DNA of 64,000 nucleotides from Brenneria goodwinii (GCF_002291445.1 NZ_CP014137.1:4154001-4218000); one strand, 5' to 3'. Positions 54,915 to 64,000 are shown, numbered from the stretch's first letter. Translations and numbers: made by a program. The notes: a model not told the origin generated them from the letters alone.

Positions 54915-56456
54915 ATGCAACTGAATTCCACCGAAATCAGCGAACTGATCAAGCAGCGCATTGCTCAGTTCAATGTAGTGAGCGAAGCTCACAATGAAGG
55001 TACCATTGTTTCCGTCAGTGACGGGATCATCCGTATTCACGGTCTTGCCGATGTTATGCAGGGGGAAATGATTTCCCTGCCGGGCAACCGTTATGGGATT
55101 GCACTGAACCTGGAGCGTGACTCCGTTGGTGCGGTGGTTATGGGTCCGTATACGGACCTGGCTGAAGGCATGAAAGTAAAATGCACCGGCCGTATTCTTG
55201 AAGTACCCGTTGGTCGCGGTCTGCTGGGTCGTGTTGTTAACACGCTGGGCGCGCCGATTGATGGTAAAGGTCCGCTGGATCATGATGGTTTTTCCGCTGT
55301 TGAAGCGATAGCCCCTGGCGTTATCGAACGTCAGTCCGTCGATCAACCGGTTCAGACGGGGTATAAATCCGTCGACGCCATGATCCCGATCGGCCGTGGT
55401 CAGCGTGAGTTGATCATCGGTGACCGTCAGACCGGTAAAACCGCGTTGGCGATTGATGCCATCATCAACCAGCGTGATTCCGGTATTAAGTGTATCTACG
55501 TTGCTATCGGCCAGAAAGCCTCCACCATTTCCAACGTGGTGCGTAAACTGGAAGAGCATGGCGCGCTGGAAAACACCATCGTGGTGGTTGCCACGGCGTC
55601 GGAATCCGCCGCACTGCAATATCTGGCGCCGTATGCCGGATGCGCCATGGGTGAATATTTCCGCGACCGCGGTGAAGACGCGCTGATTATTTATGATGAC
55701 CTGTCTAAACAGGCTGTTGCTTATCGTCAGATTTCCCTGCTGCTTCGTCGTCCGCCAGGTCGTGAAGCTTATCCGGGTGACGTTTTCTACCTCCACTCCC
55801 GTCTGTTGGAACGTGCTGCGCGCGTAAACGCCGACTACGTCGAGGCTTTCACCAAGGGTGAAGTTAAAGGGAAAACGGGGTCTCTGACCGCGTTGCCGAT
55901 CATTGAAACTCAGGCCGGCGACGTTTCCGCGTTCGTTCCGACCAACGTGATTTCGATTACCGATGGTCAGATCTTCCTGGAGTCCAACCTGTTCAACGCC
56001 GGTATCCGTCCTGCGGTTAACCCGGGGATTTCCGTATCCCGTGTTGGTGGTTCCGCACAGACCAAGGTGATGAAAAAACTGTCCGGCGGTATTCGTACCG
56101 CGTTGGCTCAGTATCGTGAACTGGCGGCATTCTCCCAGTTTGCATCCGATTTGGATGATGCAACACGTAAGCAGTTAAGCCACGGTCAGAAAGTGACCGA
56201 ATTGCTGAAACAGAAACAGTATGCGCCGATGTCTGTCGCGCAGCAGTCTCTGGTTCTGTTCGCTGCGGAACGTGGTTACCTGGAAGATGTCGATCTGGCG
56301 AAAGTCGGTAGCTTTGAAGCGGCGCTACTGGCATATGCCGATCGCGAGCATGGCGAACTTCTGCAACAAATCGACCAGACTGGCGCTTATAACGATGAGA
56401 TCGAGGGTAAATTCAAAGGCATCCTCGATACCTTTAAAGCAACTCAGTCCTGGTAA
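54915..56456 (+). CDS. atpA: F1Fo ATP synthase subunit alpha
   Basis: 513 residues, the E. coli length. The non-catalytic nucleotide-binding subunit has Walker A GDRQTGKT and the arginine finger in the C-terminal half of SVSRVGGSAQTKVMKK. Three copies alternate with beta. It starts 12 bp after atpH with GGGG as SD. Confidence 0.99.
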   Translation: MQLNSTEISELIKQRIAQFNVVSEAHNEGTIVSVSDGIIRIHGLADVMQGEMISLPGNRYGIALNLERDSVGAVVMGPYTDLAEGMKVKCTGRILEVPVGRGLLGRVVNTLGAPIDGKGPLDHDGFSAVEAIAPGVIERQSVDQPVQTGYKSVDAMIPIGRGQRELIIGDRQTGKTALAIDAIINQRDSGIKCIYVAIGQKASTISNVVRKLEEHGALENTIVVVATASESAALQYLAPYAGCAMGEYFRDRGEDALIIYDDLSKQAVAYRQISLLLRRPPGREAYPGDVFYLHSRLLERAARVNADYVEAFTKGEVKGKTGSLTALPIIETQAGDVSAFVPTNVISITDGQIFLESNLFNAGIRPAVNPGISVSRVGGSAQTKVMKKLSGGIRTALAQYRELAAFSQFASDLDDATRKQLSHGQKVTELLKQKQYAPMSVAQQSLVLFAAERGYLEDVDLAKVGSFEAALLAYADREHGELLQQIDQTGAYNDEIEGKFKGILDTFKATQSW

Positions 56457-56508
56457 CGCCCGGTGGCCTGCTTTACGGCAGGCCGCAAGGCTTTGAGGAG
56501 AAGCAAAG

Positions 56509-57372
56509 ATGGCCGGCGCAAAAGAGATACGTAGTAAGATCGCAAGCGTCCAGAACACGCAGAAGATCACTAAAGCGATGGAAATGGTCGCCGCTTCCAA
56601 AATGCGTAAATCGCAGGATCGTATGGCGGCCAGCCGTCCTTATGCAAAAACCATACGCAATGTGATTGGTCACCTTGCGTTGGGGAATCTGGAATATAAA
56701 CACCCATACCTGGAAGAGCGAGACGTTAAGCGCGTTGGGTATCTGGTGGTGTCTACCGACCGTGGCCTGTGCGGTGGTTTGAATATCAACCTGTTCAAAA
56801 AACTGCTGGCTGAAATGAAAAGCTGGAACGAGAAAAACGTTGATATTGATTTGGCGCTGATTGGCTCCAAAGCGGTCTCTTTTTTCGGTTCGGTAGGCGG
56901 AAATGTTGTTGCTCAGGTCACCGGCATGGGGGATAACCCTTCCGTGTCAGAGTTGATCGGTCCGGTGAAGGTCATGCTGCAAGCCTATGACGAAGGTCGC
57001 CTGGACAAGCTGTATATTGTGAGTAACAAGTTCATTAATACCATGTCTCAGGAACCGCTGGTGGTTCAACTGCTGCCGTTGCCGCCCGCGGATGACGGCG
57101 AGTTGAAGAAAAAATCCTGGGATTATCTGTATGAACCCGATCCTAAGTCGCTGCTGGATACCCTGCTGCGCCGTTATGTGGAGTCACAGGTTTATCAGGG
57201 CGTCGTAGAAAACCTGGCCAGTGAGCAAGCCGCTCGGATGGTAGCGATGAAAGCCGCTACCGATAATGGCGGTAGTCTGATCAAAGAGTTGCAGTTGGTA
57301 TACAACAAGGCTCGTCAGGCCAGCATCACCCAGGAACTCACTGAAATCGTCGGGGGAGCCTCCGCGGTTTAA
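56509..57372 (+). CDS. atpG: F1Fo ATP synthase subunit gamma
   Basis: 287 residues forming the rotating central shaft. The N-terminal helix begins MAGAKEIRSKIASVQNTQKI, and the C-terminal helix ends with the family signature YNKARQASITQELTEIVGGA. Both form the coiled coil inside the alpha3beta3 ring. A GAGGAG lies upstream of the ATG. Confidence 0.99.
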   Translation: MAGAKEIRSKIASVQNTQKITKAMEMVAASKMRKSQDRMAASRPYAKTIRNVIGHLALGNLEYKHPYLEERDVKRVGYLVVSTDRGLCGGLNINLFKKLLAEMKSWNEKNVDIDLALIGSKAVSFFGSVGGNVVAQVTGMGDNPSVSELIGPVKVMLQAYDEGRLDKLYIVSNKFINTMSQEPLVVQLLPLPPADDGELKKKSWDYLYEPDPKSLLDTLLRRYVESQVYQGVVENLASEQAARMVAMKAATDNGGSLIKELQLVYNKARQASITQELTEIVGGASAV

Positions 57373-57419
57373 ACCAGGTTTACGAATTACGTATTGTCGA
57401 ATTACGTAGAGGATTCAAG

Positions 57420-58802
57420 ATGGCTACTGGAAAGATTATCCAGGTAATCGGCGCCGTGGTGGACGTCGAGTTCCCGCAAGATGCCGTACCGAAAGTGTAC
57501 GATGCGCTTGAGGTAAAAAACGGTGCTGAAAAACTGGTGCTGGAAGTTCAGCAGCAGTTGGGCGGCGGCGTTGTTCGCTGTATCGCAATGGGGTCTTCCG
57601 ACGGCCTGCGTCGTGGGTTGGATGTTACTAACCTGGAGCACCCGATTGAAGTACCGGTTGGTAAAGCAACGCTGGGTCGTATCATGAACGTACTGGGTGA
57701 CCCGGTCGACATGAAAGGCGACATCGGTGAAGAAGAGCGTTGGGCTATTCACCGCGCTGCGCCAAGCTACGAAGAATTGTCCAGCTCGCAAGACCTGCTG
57801 GAAACCGGCATCAAGGTTATCGACCTGATGTGCCCGTTCGCCAAAGGCGGTAAAGTTGGTCTGTTCGGTGGCGCGGGCGTAGGTAAAACCGTAAACATGA
57901 TGGAGCTGATCCGTAACATCGCGATCGAACACTCCGGTTATTCCGTGTTTGCCGGTGTGGGTGAACGTACCCGTGAAGGTAACGACTTCTATCATGAAAT
58001 GACCGAATCCAACGTACTGGATAAAGTATCGCTGGTGTACGGTCAGATGAACGAGCCGCCGGGTAACCGTCTGCGCGTGGCGCTGACCGGGCTGACCATG
58101 GCGGAAAAATTCCGTGATGAAGGCCGTGACGTGCTGCTGTTTGTCGATAACATTTATCGTTATACCCTGGCCGGTACGGAAGTTTCCGCATTGTTGGGGC
58201 GTATGCCTTCCGCGGTAGGCTACCAGCCGACGCTGGCGGAAGAAATGGGTGTGCTGCAGGAACGTATCACGTCCACGAAAACCGGTTCCATTACCTCCGT
58301 TCAGGCGGTTTATGTTCCCGCGGATGACTTGACTGACCCGTCGCCGGCCACCACCTTTGCCCACTTGGATGCAACAGTGGTACTGAGCCGTCAGATCGCG
58401 TCTCTGGGTATTTACCCTGCGGTTGATCCGCTGGATTCCACCAGTCGTCAGCTGGATCCGCTGGTTGTCGGTCAGGAACACTACGATGTTGCGCGTGGCG
58501 TACAGTCTGTTCTGCAACGTTATCAGGAACTGAAAGATATCATTGCGATCCTGGGGATGGACGAACTGTCGGAAGAAGACAAACTGGTCGTATCCCGTGC
58601 CCGTAAGATCCAGCGCTTCCTGTCGCAGCCGTTCTTCGTGGCGGAAGTGTTCACCGGTTCTCCGGGTAAGTATGTTTCGCTGAAAGATACCATTCGTGGT
58701 TTTAAAGGTATTATGGATGGCGAATACGACCACCTGCCGGAGCAGGCGTTCTACATGGTTGGTTCCATTGAAGAAGCAATGGAAAAAGCCAAGAAACTGT
58801 AA
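57420..58802 (+). CDS. atpD: F1Fo ATP synthase subunit beta
   Basis: 460 residues with the catalytic Walker A GGAGVGKT, the GERTREGNDFYHEM segment carrying the catalytic Glu, and the DELSEEDKL motif (DELSEED) that contacts gamma. It catalyses ATP synthesis in the three active sites. atpC follows after 19 bp. Confidence 0.99.
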   Translation: MATGKIIQVIGAVVDVEFPQDAVPKVYDALEVKNGAEKLVLEVQQQLGGGVVRCIAMGSSDGLRRGLDVTNLEHPIEVPVGKATLGRIMNVLGDPVDMKGDIGEEERWAIHRAAPSYEELSSSQDLLETGIKVIDLMCPFAKGGKVGLFGGAGVGKTVNMMELIRNIAIEHSGYSVFAGVGERTREGNDFYHEMTESNVLDKVSLVYGQMNEPPGNRLRVALTGLTMAEKFRDEGRDVLLFVDNIYRYTLAGTEVSALLGRMPSAVGYQPTLAEEMGVLQERITSTKTGSITSVQAVYVPADDLTDPSPATTFAHLDATVVLSRQIASLGIYPAVDPLDSTSRQLDPLVVGQEHYDVARGVQSVLQRYQELKDIIAILGMDELSEEDKLVVSRARKIQRFLSQPFFVAEVFTGSPGKYVSLKDTIRGFKGIMDGEYDHLPEQAFYMVGSIEEAMEKAKKL

Positions 58803-58821
58803 CGCCTTGTAGGAGGGTGAT

Positions 58822-59244
58822 ATGGCTGCTATGACTTACCATCTGGATGTCGTTAGTGCGGAACAGGAAATGTTCTCCGGTCTGGTGGAGAAAATCCAGG
58901 TGACGGGGAGCGAAGGCGAGCTGGGTATTTATCCGGGACACGCCCCTCTGCTCACTGCCATTAAGCCCGGTATGGTGCGTATTGTTAAACAGCACGGTGA
59001 AGAAGAGTATATTTACCTGTCCGGCGGCATCCTTGAGGTGCAGCCGAATATGGTTACCGTACTGTCAGATACCGCCATTCGTGGGCAGGATCTGGATGAA
59101 GCGCGCGCGTTGGAAGCGAAACGCAAAGCGGAAGATCATATCCGTAATTCGCATGGCGACGTGGATTATGCTCAGGCGTCCGCCGAGCTGACGAAAGCCA
59201 TTGCGAAACTGCGCGTTATCGAACTGACCAGAAAAGCGATGTAA
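58822..59244 (+). CDS. atpC: F1Fo ATP synthase subunit epsilon
   Basis: 140 residues (139 in E. coli; one extra Ala near the start, MAAMTYHLDVV). The N-terminal beta sandwich contains VTGSEGELGIYPGHAPLLT. The C-terminal helical hairpin (about 90-138) can extend into F1 and inhibit ATP hydrolysis. It is the last gene of the operon and is followed by a strong terminator. Confidence 0.98.
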   Translation: MAAMTYHLDVVSAEQEMFSGLVEKIQVTGSEGELGIYPGHAPLLTAIKPGMVRIVKQHGEEEYIYLSGGILEVQPNMVTVLSDTAIRGQDLDEARALEAKRKAEDHIRNSHGDVDYAQASAELTKAIAKLRVIELTRKAM

Positions 59245-59264
59245 CAGATAAGCGTATGATAGAT

Positions 59265-59299
59265 AAAAGCCAGTCAACGAAAGTTGCCTGGCTTTTTGT
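59265..59299 (+). terminator. Rho-independent terminator of the atp operon
   Basis: AAAAGCCAG (59265-59273) pairs with CTGGCTTTT, and the inner CAAC pairs with GTTG around GAAA. A T-rich tail GTTTTG follows. Confidence 0.92.
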
Positions 59300-59536
59300 T
59301 TTGATGAATCAAGCGCGAAAACCCTTTTCAGTATGCGTTTTTCAGAAAAAAGAGGTCTGTTTCCGGCATAAGTTTCGATAAACTCTAATACTCTTGCAGT
59401 GATAGTGAAACAACCCTCTGATGGCAGGTTTTGCGGGATAATCCATTATAAAAAGAGGTAGTAATTCTGTGTTATAACAGGTTTACTTTTATCCATCTAT
59501 TTTGATTATCTGTCGATCAGTTTTGTCAGGATGCTT
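59300..59536 (+). promoter_or_regulatory. glmU upstream region
   Basis: About 240 bp between the atp terminator and glmU, without an ORF that resembles a protein. It should contain the glmU promoter; GTTATAACAGG near 59472 offers a possible -10. In E. coli NagC controls glmUS, but no convincing NagC site was seen here. Confidence 0.4.
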
Positions 59537-60907
59537 ATGTCAAACAGCGCTATGAGTGTGGTTATTCTTGCCGCAGGTAAAGGAAGCCGCATGTATTCCG
59601 ATCTTCCAAAAGTGTTGCACCCGTTAGCCGGGAAACCGATGGTCCAGCATGTGATTGATGCCGCGATGACCATCGGCGCACAGCATGTTCATCTGGTTTA
59701 TGGGCATGGGGGGGATTTATTGAAAAGTACGCTGTGCGATCCGGCATTGAATTGGGTATTGCAGGCGGAGCAATTGGGGACGGGTCATGCCATGCAGCAG
59801 GCCGCCCCCTATTTTGCCGACGATGAAGATATTCTGATGTTGTACGGTGATGTGCCGTTAATTTCCCCGGCAACGCTGCAACGTTTGCTGCATGCTAAAC
59901 CGCAGGACGGCATAGGATTGCTTACCGTGAAGCTGGACAATCCGTCAGGTTATGGACGTATTGTGCGTGAGAACGGCGAGGTTGTCGGGATCGTTGAGCA
60001 TAAAGACGCCAGCGATGAACAGCGGCGGATTAATGAAATCAATACCGGAATTCTGGTTGCCGGCGGCAAGGATTTGAAACGCTGGTTAAGCCAGTTGAAT
60101 AATGATAATTCACAGGGCGAGTATTACATCACCGATATCATTGCGATGGCCGCCGCGGAAGGGCGCCGTGTAGCCGCCGTGCATCCTGAGCGGTTGAGCG
60201 AAGTAGAGGGGGTGAATAATCGTCTGCAACTTTCGTCCCTGGAGCGAGTTTACCAGCGCGAACAGGCCGATAGGTTATTGCTGGAAGGCATTATGTTGCT
60301 TGATCCGTCCCGCTTTGATCTACGTGGTGAATTACGCCACGGACGGGATGTTACTATTGATGCCAACGTGGTGCTGGAAGGTCAGGTTACGCTGGGTCAT
60401 CGGGTTAAAATCGGCGCGGGTTGCGTCATCAGGAACTCGATTATTGGTGATGATTGCGAAATCAGCCCATACTCAGTACTGGAAGATGCGGTGCTGGAGG
60501 CTGAGTGTACGGTGGGGCCGTTTGCTCGTCTGCGTCCGGGGGCTGAGCTGGCACAAGGCGCTCACGTCGGTAACTTCGTCGAACTGAAAAAAGCCCGTTT
60601 GGGCAAAGGTTCGAAAGCCGGCCATCTGAGCTACCTCGGTGATGCGGATATTGGTGCTGGGGTTAATATTGGCGCGGGAACCATTACCTGTAACTATGAC
60701 GGCGCCAATAAATATAAAACAATCATTGGCGATGATGTGTTTGTTGGCTCGGATACCCAACTGGTGGCGCCGGTTAAGGTGGCGGCAGGCGCGACTATCG
60801 CCGCGGGTACTACGGTGATGAAAGACGTCAATGGCGCGGAGCTAGTCTATAACCGTAAAGAACAGAACCACAAAGCGGGCTGGCAGCGGCCGGTGAAGAA
60901 GAAATAG
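59537..60907 (+). CDS. glmU: bifunctional GlmU: N-acetylglucosamine-1-phosphate uridyltransferase / glucosamine-1-phosphate acetyltransferase
   Basis: 456 residues from the ATG at 59537 (MSNSAMSVVILAAGKGS), chosen over 59531 because AGG lies 6 nt before it. The N-terminal pyrophosphorylase domain (1-230) has LAAGKGSRMYSDLPK (11-25) and the metal-binding LYGDVPL. The C-terminal left-handed beta helix (250-456) has hexapeptide repeats and the acetyltransferase His in the HLSYLGDADIG segment. It makes UDP-GlcNAc for peptidoglycan and LPS. glmS follows 187 bp downstream. Confidence 0.98.
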   Translation: MSNSAMSVVILAAGKGSRMYSDLPKVLHPLAGKPMVQHVIDAAMTIGAQHVHLVYGHGGDLLKSTLCDPALNWVLQAEQLGTGHAMQQAAPYFADDEDILMLYGDVPLISPATLQRLLHAKPQDGIGLLTVKLDNPSGYGRIVRENGEVVGIVEHKDASDEQRRINEINTGILVAGGKDLKRWLSQLNNDNSQGEYYITDIIAMAAAEGRRVAAVHPERLSEVEGVNNRLQLSSLERVYQREQADRLLLEGIMLLDPSRFDLRGELRHGRDVTIDANVVLEGQVTLGHRVKIGAGCVIRNSIIGDDCEISPYSVLEDAVLEAECTVGPFARLRPGAELAQGAHVGNFVELKKARLGKGSKAGHLSYLGDADIGAGVNIGAGTITCNYDGANKYKTIIGDDVFVGSDTQLVAPVKVAAGATIAAGTTVMKDVNGAELVYNRKEQNHKAGWQRPVKKK

Positions 60908-61094
60908 TTGGTTTTAGCCTTCGCCGGCGGCGGAGGCTGTTTTGCCCTGCGTTTTGATGAATGGTCAAAAGCGCACGGCAAAACATAATAATCCCCTCTC
61001 TCTACAAGGCTCGGGGAACCCGGAAAAAACCGGAATAATCAGGTCAAAGACATCCCAGGTGACACAATATGTCACTTTTATAGGAATACAATCG

Positions 61095-62924
61095 ATGTGT
61101 GGAATTGTAGGCGCTGTTGCGCAGCGTGATATCGCAGAAATCCTGTTGGAAGGTTTACGCCGTCTTGAATACCGGGGTTATGACTCCGCGGGTCTGGCGG
61201 TGGTAAATAGTGAAGGGCAGGTTGCCCGTTTACGGCGGTTGGGAAAGGTTCAGATTCTGGCTCAGGCGGCCGAAGAACATGCGCTGAATGGCGGAACCGG
61301 GATTGCCCATACCCGTTGGGCAACGCACGGCGAGCCCTCAGAAGCCAATGCGCATCCCCATGTTTCTGAAAACATTCTCATCGTTCATAACGGAATTATC
61401 GAAAACCATGAACCGTTGCGCGAACTGATGATTGAACGCGGCTACCATTTTGTTTCGGAAACGGATACGGAAGTCGTAGCCCATCTTATTCATTTCGAAC
61501 AAAAACAGGGCGGTTCACTGGTTGAAGTGGTTAAACGCGTCATCCCGCAACTGCGTGGCGCCTATGGCATGGTGGTGTTGGATAGCCGTGACCCCAGCGT
61601 ATTGGTTGCCGCCCGTTCAGGCAGTCCGCTGGTTATCGGGCGCGGTATGGGTGAGAACTTTATCGCATCCGATCAATTAGCGCTGTTGCCGGTTACCCGT
61701 CGCTTTATTTTCCTGGAAGAGGGCGATGTCGCTGAAATCACACGTCGTGACGTTCGCATATTTGATAAAGCCGGTAACCTTGCGGAACGTGAAGAGGTTG
61801 AATCAAAAGTTAATTACGATGCCGGTGACAAAGGCGCTTACCGTCATTACATGCAAAAAGAGATCTATGAACAGCCGATGGCGATTAAGAACACCCTTGA
61901 AGGGCGTTTCAGCCACGGCGAAGTCAATCTTTCTGAATTGGGCCCGCAAGCGGATGAACTGTTGTCGAAGGTCCAACATGTTCAAATTATCGCCTGCGGC
62001 ACGTCGTACAATTCCGGTATGGTTTCACGCTATTGGTTTGAAGCATTGGCGGGGGTTCCCTGCGATGTGGAAATTGCCTCTGAGTTTCGCTATCGCAAAC
62101 CGGCGGTTCGCCAAAATAGCCTGATGATCACTCTGTCTCAATCGGGTGAGACCGCCGATACGCTGGCGGCGCTGCGTTTGTCCAAAGAGCTGGGCTATCT
62201 GGGATCGCTGGCTATCTGTAACGTGGCGGGTTCGTCGCTGGTTCGTGAATCCGATCTGTCGCTGATGACCAAAGCGGGCGTCGAAATCGGCGTGGCGTCC
62301 ACCAAAGCGTTTACCACTCAACTGACCGTGCTATTGATGCTGGTGGCGCGTATCGGCCGCCTGCGCGGTATGGATGCCGAGGTTGAGCAGGGTATTGTGC
62401 ATAGTCTGCAGGCATTGCCGGCGCGAATTGAGCAAATGCTGTCGCAAGACAAGCTCATCGAATCTCTGGCGGAAGGTTTCTCTGATAAGCATCATGCGCT
62501 GTTCCTGGGACGTGGCGATCAGTATCCGATCGCGATGGAAGGGGCGCTGAAGCTGAAAGAAATCTCTTATATTCACGCTGAAGCCTATGCCGCCGGTGAA
62601 CTGAAACACGGTCCGCTGGCGTTGATTGACGCCGATATGCCGGTCGTGGTGGTGGCGCCCAACAATGAGCTGCTGGAAAAACTGAAATCCAATATTGAAG
62701 AGGTGCGCGCGCGAGGCGGCGAACTGTACGTCTTTGCTGATGAAGATGCCGGATTTACCAGCAGTGAAAATATGAAAATTATTCCGTTGCCGCACATTGA
62801 AGAAGTGATTGCGCCGATTTTCTATACCGTGCCGCTGCAATTGCTGGCTTACCATGTTGCTCTGATCAAAGGCACCGATGTCGATCAGCCGCGTAACCTG
62901 GCCAAGTCTGTAACGGTGGAATAA
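61095..62924 (+). CDS. glmS: glutamine:fructose-6-phosphate aminotransferase GlmS
   Basis: 609 residues from the ATG at 61095. The start is certain because Cys2 becomes the N-terminal nucleophile after Met removal (MCGIVGAVAQRD). The glutaminase domain (1-240) is followed by two SIS sugar-isomerase domains (CGTSYNSG and GRGDQYPIAMEGALKLKEISY) and the end SVTVE. It makes glucosamine-6-phosphate, the first step towards UDP-GlcNAc made by GlmU. An in-frame extension upstream to 60942 is the leader and not coding. In E. coli the GlmY/GlmZ sRNAs control translation. Confidence 0.99.
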   Translation: MCGIVGAVAQRDIAEILLEGLRRLEYRGYDSAGLAVVNSEGQVARLRRLGKVQILAQAAEEHALNGGTGIAHTRWATHGEPSEANAHPHVSENILIVHNGIIENHEPLRELMIERGYHFVSETDTEVVAHLIHFEQKQGGSLVEVVKRVIPQLRGAYGMVVLDSRDPSVLVAARSGSPLVIGRGMGENFIASDQLALLPVTRRFIFLEEGDVAEITRRDVRIFDKAGNLAEREEVESKVNYDAGDKGAYRHYMQKEIYEQPMAIKNTLEGRFSHGEVNLSELGPQADELLSKVQHVQIIACGTSYNSGMVSRYWFEALAGVPCDVEIASEFRYRKPAVRQNSLMITLSQSGETADTLAALRLSKELGYLGSLAICNVAGSSLVRESDLSLMTKAGVEIGVASTKAFTTQLTVLLMLVARIGRLRGMDAEVEQGIVHSLQALPARIEQMLSQDKLIESLAEGFSDKHHALFLGRGDQYPIAMEGALKLKEISYIHAEAYAAGELKHGPLALIDADMPVVVVAPNNELLEKLKSNIEEVRARGGELYVFADEDAGFTSSENMKIIPLPHIEEVIAPIFYTVPLQLLAYHVALIKGTDVDQPRNLAKSVTVE

Positions 62925-62955
62925 ACCGATAAGTTACAATGCATAAAAAGTCCGG
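62880..62955 (+). other. attTn7 site (unoccupied)
   Basis: The last 45 bp of glmS encode the conserved PRNLAKSVTVE recognised by TnsD of Tn7-like elements, which insert about 25 bp after the stop codon, here within the terminator at about 62949. No transposon ends follow, so the site is empty. Confidence 0.7.
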
Positions 62956-62977
62956 AAAAGTATTGCCGGACTTTTTT
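62945..62977 (+). terminator. Rho-independent terminator of glmUS
   Basis: AAAAAGTCCGG (62945-62955) pairs perfectly with CCGGACTTTTT (62966-62976), and T residues follow. It ends glmS, and its reverse could serve the convergent gene at 62992. Confidence 0.92.
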
Positions 62978-62991
62978 ATTGGCTTGAAAAC

Positions 62992-63693
62992 TTACTTGGC
63001 AGGCAGAAAAGAAATATCCATGTAGTATTTTTTTTCGTTGTTTCTGTCGACGTAAACGGTCACGGTATCGCGGTTAATGTCGTGCTCCGGGTTGTAAAAG
63101 ATATTAGCGCTGTAAAAGGTTTTCGTTTGATTGGCGCTGTCGGTAAATTGGGCGACGATCCGGTATGGGTGGGCGCCGTTCACTTTCAGCATGCTATTTT
63201 GCCGTACTTCGGTTATTTTCGCGGTGATTGGCGTGCCGGTGCGCTTGAGCGTTTCGCCCATGGCTTGCTTTCTGCGGATCAGATAAAGCGGCACGCACCC
63301 GGCAAGGATAAAGGTCAGTCCCATGATAGCCATCATAAAGGGGGCGAAATAAAACAGGAAAGTCGACTGGGGATTAATTTTGGCGTTACCCGGGTTGTCC
63401 GGATCGTACAGTACGTCAACCACTTCACCATAACTGTCGGCATAGCTGCTGCTGCCCATGTCGGAACGAAAGGTGATTTTTTTTCCATCAGGGGCAAAAA
63501 AAGCGATGATAGGAAAATAAGATGAGGACGCAGATGAAGATGAGGACTTATTTACGCTGCGATCGAGGTCGACGATCACGCCTTTAGCGCTGACGGCGTT
63601 TTGCTTGAAATTGTAATCTTTGATGAAAAAATAACCGCTCCCGCCAAAAATCATCATACCGATCACTAAAAAACACACGAGTACTTTCTTCAT
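62992..63693 (-). CDS. DUF3592 domain membrane protein
   Basis: 233 residues. A membrane helix at about 4-24 precedes a beta-rich DUF3592 region with RGVIVDLDR-like repeats (AKGVIVDLDRS, then VDVLYDPDNPGNAKIN), a second helix at about 113-138, and a second copy of the pattern (ITAKITEVRQN, then VTVYVDRNNEKKYYMDISF). Loop residues 50-58 are a serine run. Such proteins are widespread and of unknown function. It is convergent with glmS. A GGAG lies 12 nt before the ATG. Confidence 0.8.
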   Translation of the reverse strand: MKKVLVCFLVIGMMIFGGSGYFFIKDYNFKQNAVSAKGVIVDLDRSVNKSSSSSASSSYFPIIAFFAPDGKKITFRSDMGSSSYADSYGEVVDVLYDPDNPGNAKINPQSTFLFYFAPFMMAIMGLTFILAGCVPLYLIRRKQAMGETLKRTGTPITAKITEVRQNSMLKVNGAHPYRIVAQFTDSANQTKTFYSANIFYNPEHDINRDTVTVYVDRNNEKKYYMDISFLPAK

Positions 63694-63927
63694 ATTTAGC
63701 CGATGCTCCTTGCTTTAGGTTGTCCGTTTTATCAATGGGTTCTGTTCAGGCAGGATTCTGTAGAAAAAAAGCGCGCAGTTCAATTTATTTAACTGCACAG
63801 TTTGTTTAATGGTAATAAATCGCGTGAATTCGGAGGCTATTTCCCGGTGGCGACTGGGCGTGAAACCGTATCACTATTAACATGTTAGAATAGTCGCTAA
63901 TTTTCAGTATTATCAAAACAGATCGTT

Positions 63928-64000
63928 ATGAACAATAAACAACAGTATTTGGATATTGCCGCAGGAAAAGGTAAGGTCGCGCCCTCTACCATGGTTGTTT
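63928..64000 (+). CDS. unidentified protein, N-terminal fragment
   Basis: An ATG at 63928 opens a frame to the window edge reading MNNKQQYLDIAAGKGKVAPS and on. I do not recognise the family. It is divergent from the DUF3592 gene over 234 bp. In E. coli pstS follows glmS, but this peptide lacks a signal sequence and is not PstS. Confidence 0.45.
   Translation, partial: MNNKQQYLDIAAGKGKVAPSTMVV

Noticed and set aside
60942..61094. N-terminal extension of glmS by 51 codons
   Set aside because: GlmS needs Cys directly after the initiator Met as its catalytic nucleophile, so the start must be at 61095.
62925..63000. Tn7-like insertion after glmS
   Set aside because: The terminator is intact and no transposon ends or tns genes follow, so the site is empty.

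Overview
The window is a stretch of core chromosome from a gamma-proteobacterium of the order Enterobacterales. Nearly every protein matches its Escherichia coli counterpart closely over full length. The gene set (glnALG, polA/spf, rbs, rrn, oriC, atp, glmUS) and an ERIC repeat also fit this order. The gene order differs from E. coli in ways that suggest a member of the Pectobacteriaceae (Pectobacterium, Dickeya, Brenneria, Lonsdalea), but the genus cannot be fixed from the sequence alone.

Layout. 1-5250: the end of gmk, then rpoZ-spoT-trmH-recG. 5250-9743: an ERIC element, a PurR box, xanP, yicH and convergent fabY. 9888-12971 (minus): dtd, yihX and typA. 13000-17507: the nitrogen control locus glnA-glnL-glnG, with CRP, NtrC and sigma-54 sites and a structured glnA 3'UTR. 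17782-24309: yshB, hemN, a small unannotated membrane-protein ORF, yihI, engB, the Spot 42 RNA and polA. 24690-27904: dsbA, srkA, yihD (minus) and mobAB (plus).

27978-33600 (minus): a complete rRNA operon, 16S - tRNA-Glu(UUC) - 23S - 5S, with P1/P2 promoters, boxA and terminator. Its 23S gene is about 195 nt longer than that of E. coli because of two intervening sequences, in helix 25 and helix 45. 33713-39543 (minus): the ribose operon rbsDACBKR with two RbsR operators. 39786-42396: ygiW divergent from qseBC. 42428-47530: kup, then ravA-viaA. 47710-48704: asnC and mioC. About 48720-48990: the chromosomal replication origin oriC, with DnaA boxes and three AT-rich 13-mers. 49095-51696: mnmG and rsmG. 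52321-59244: the complete F1Fo ATP synthase operon atpIBEFHAGDC. 59537-62924: glmU and glmS, with an unoccupied attTn7 site. 62992-64000: a DUF3592 membrane protein and the start of an unidentified gene.

The genes are mostly housekeeping: stringent response, nitrogen regulation, translation, replication initiation, respiration and cell-wall precursor synthesis. I found no phage, transposon, CRISPR array, toxin island or other clear accessory system. The most useful leads are the 57-codon ORF coupled to yihI, the fragmented 23S rRNA, an rRNA operon whose flanks combine those of E. coli rrnC and rrnA, asnC kept without asnA, paired RbsR operators, and a GlnZ-like glnA 3'UTR.
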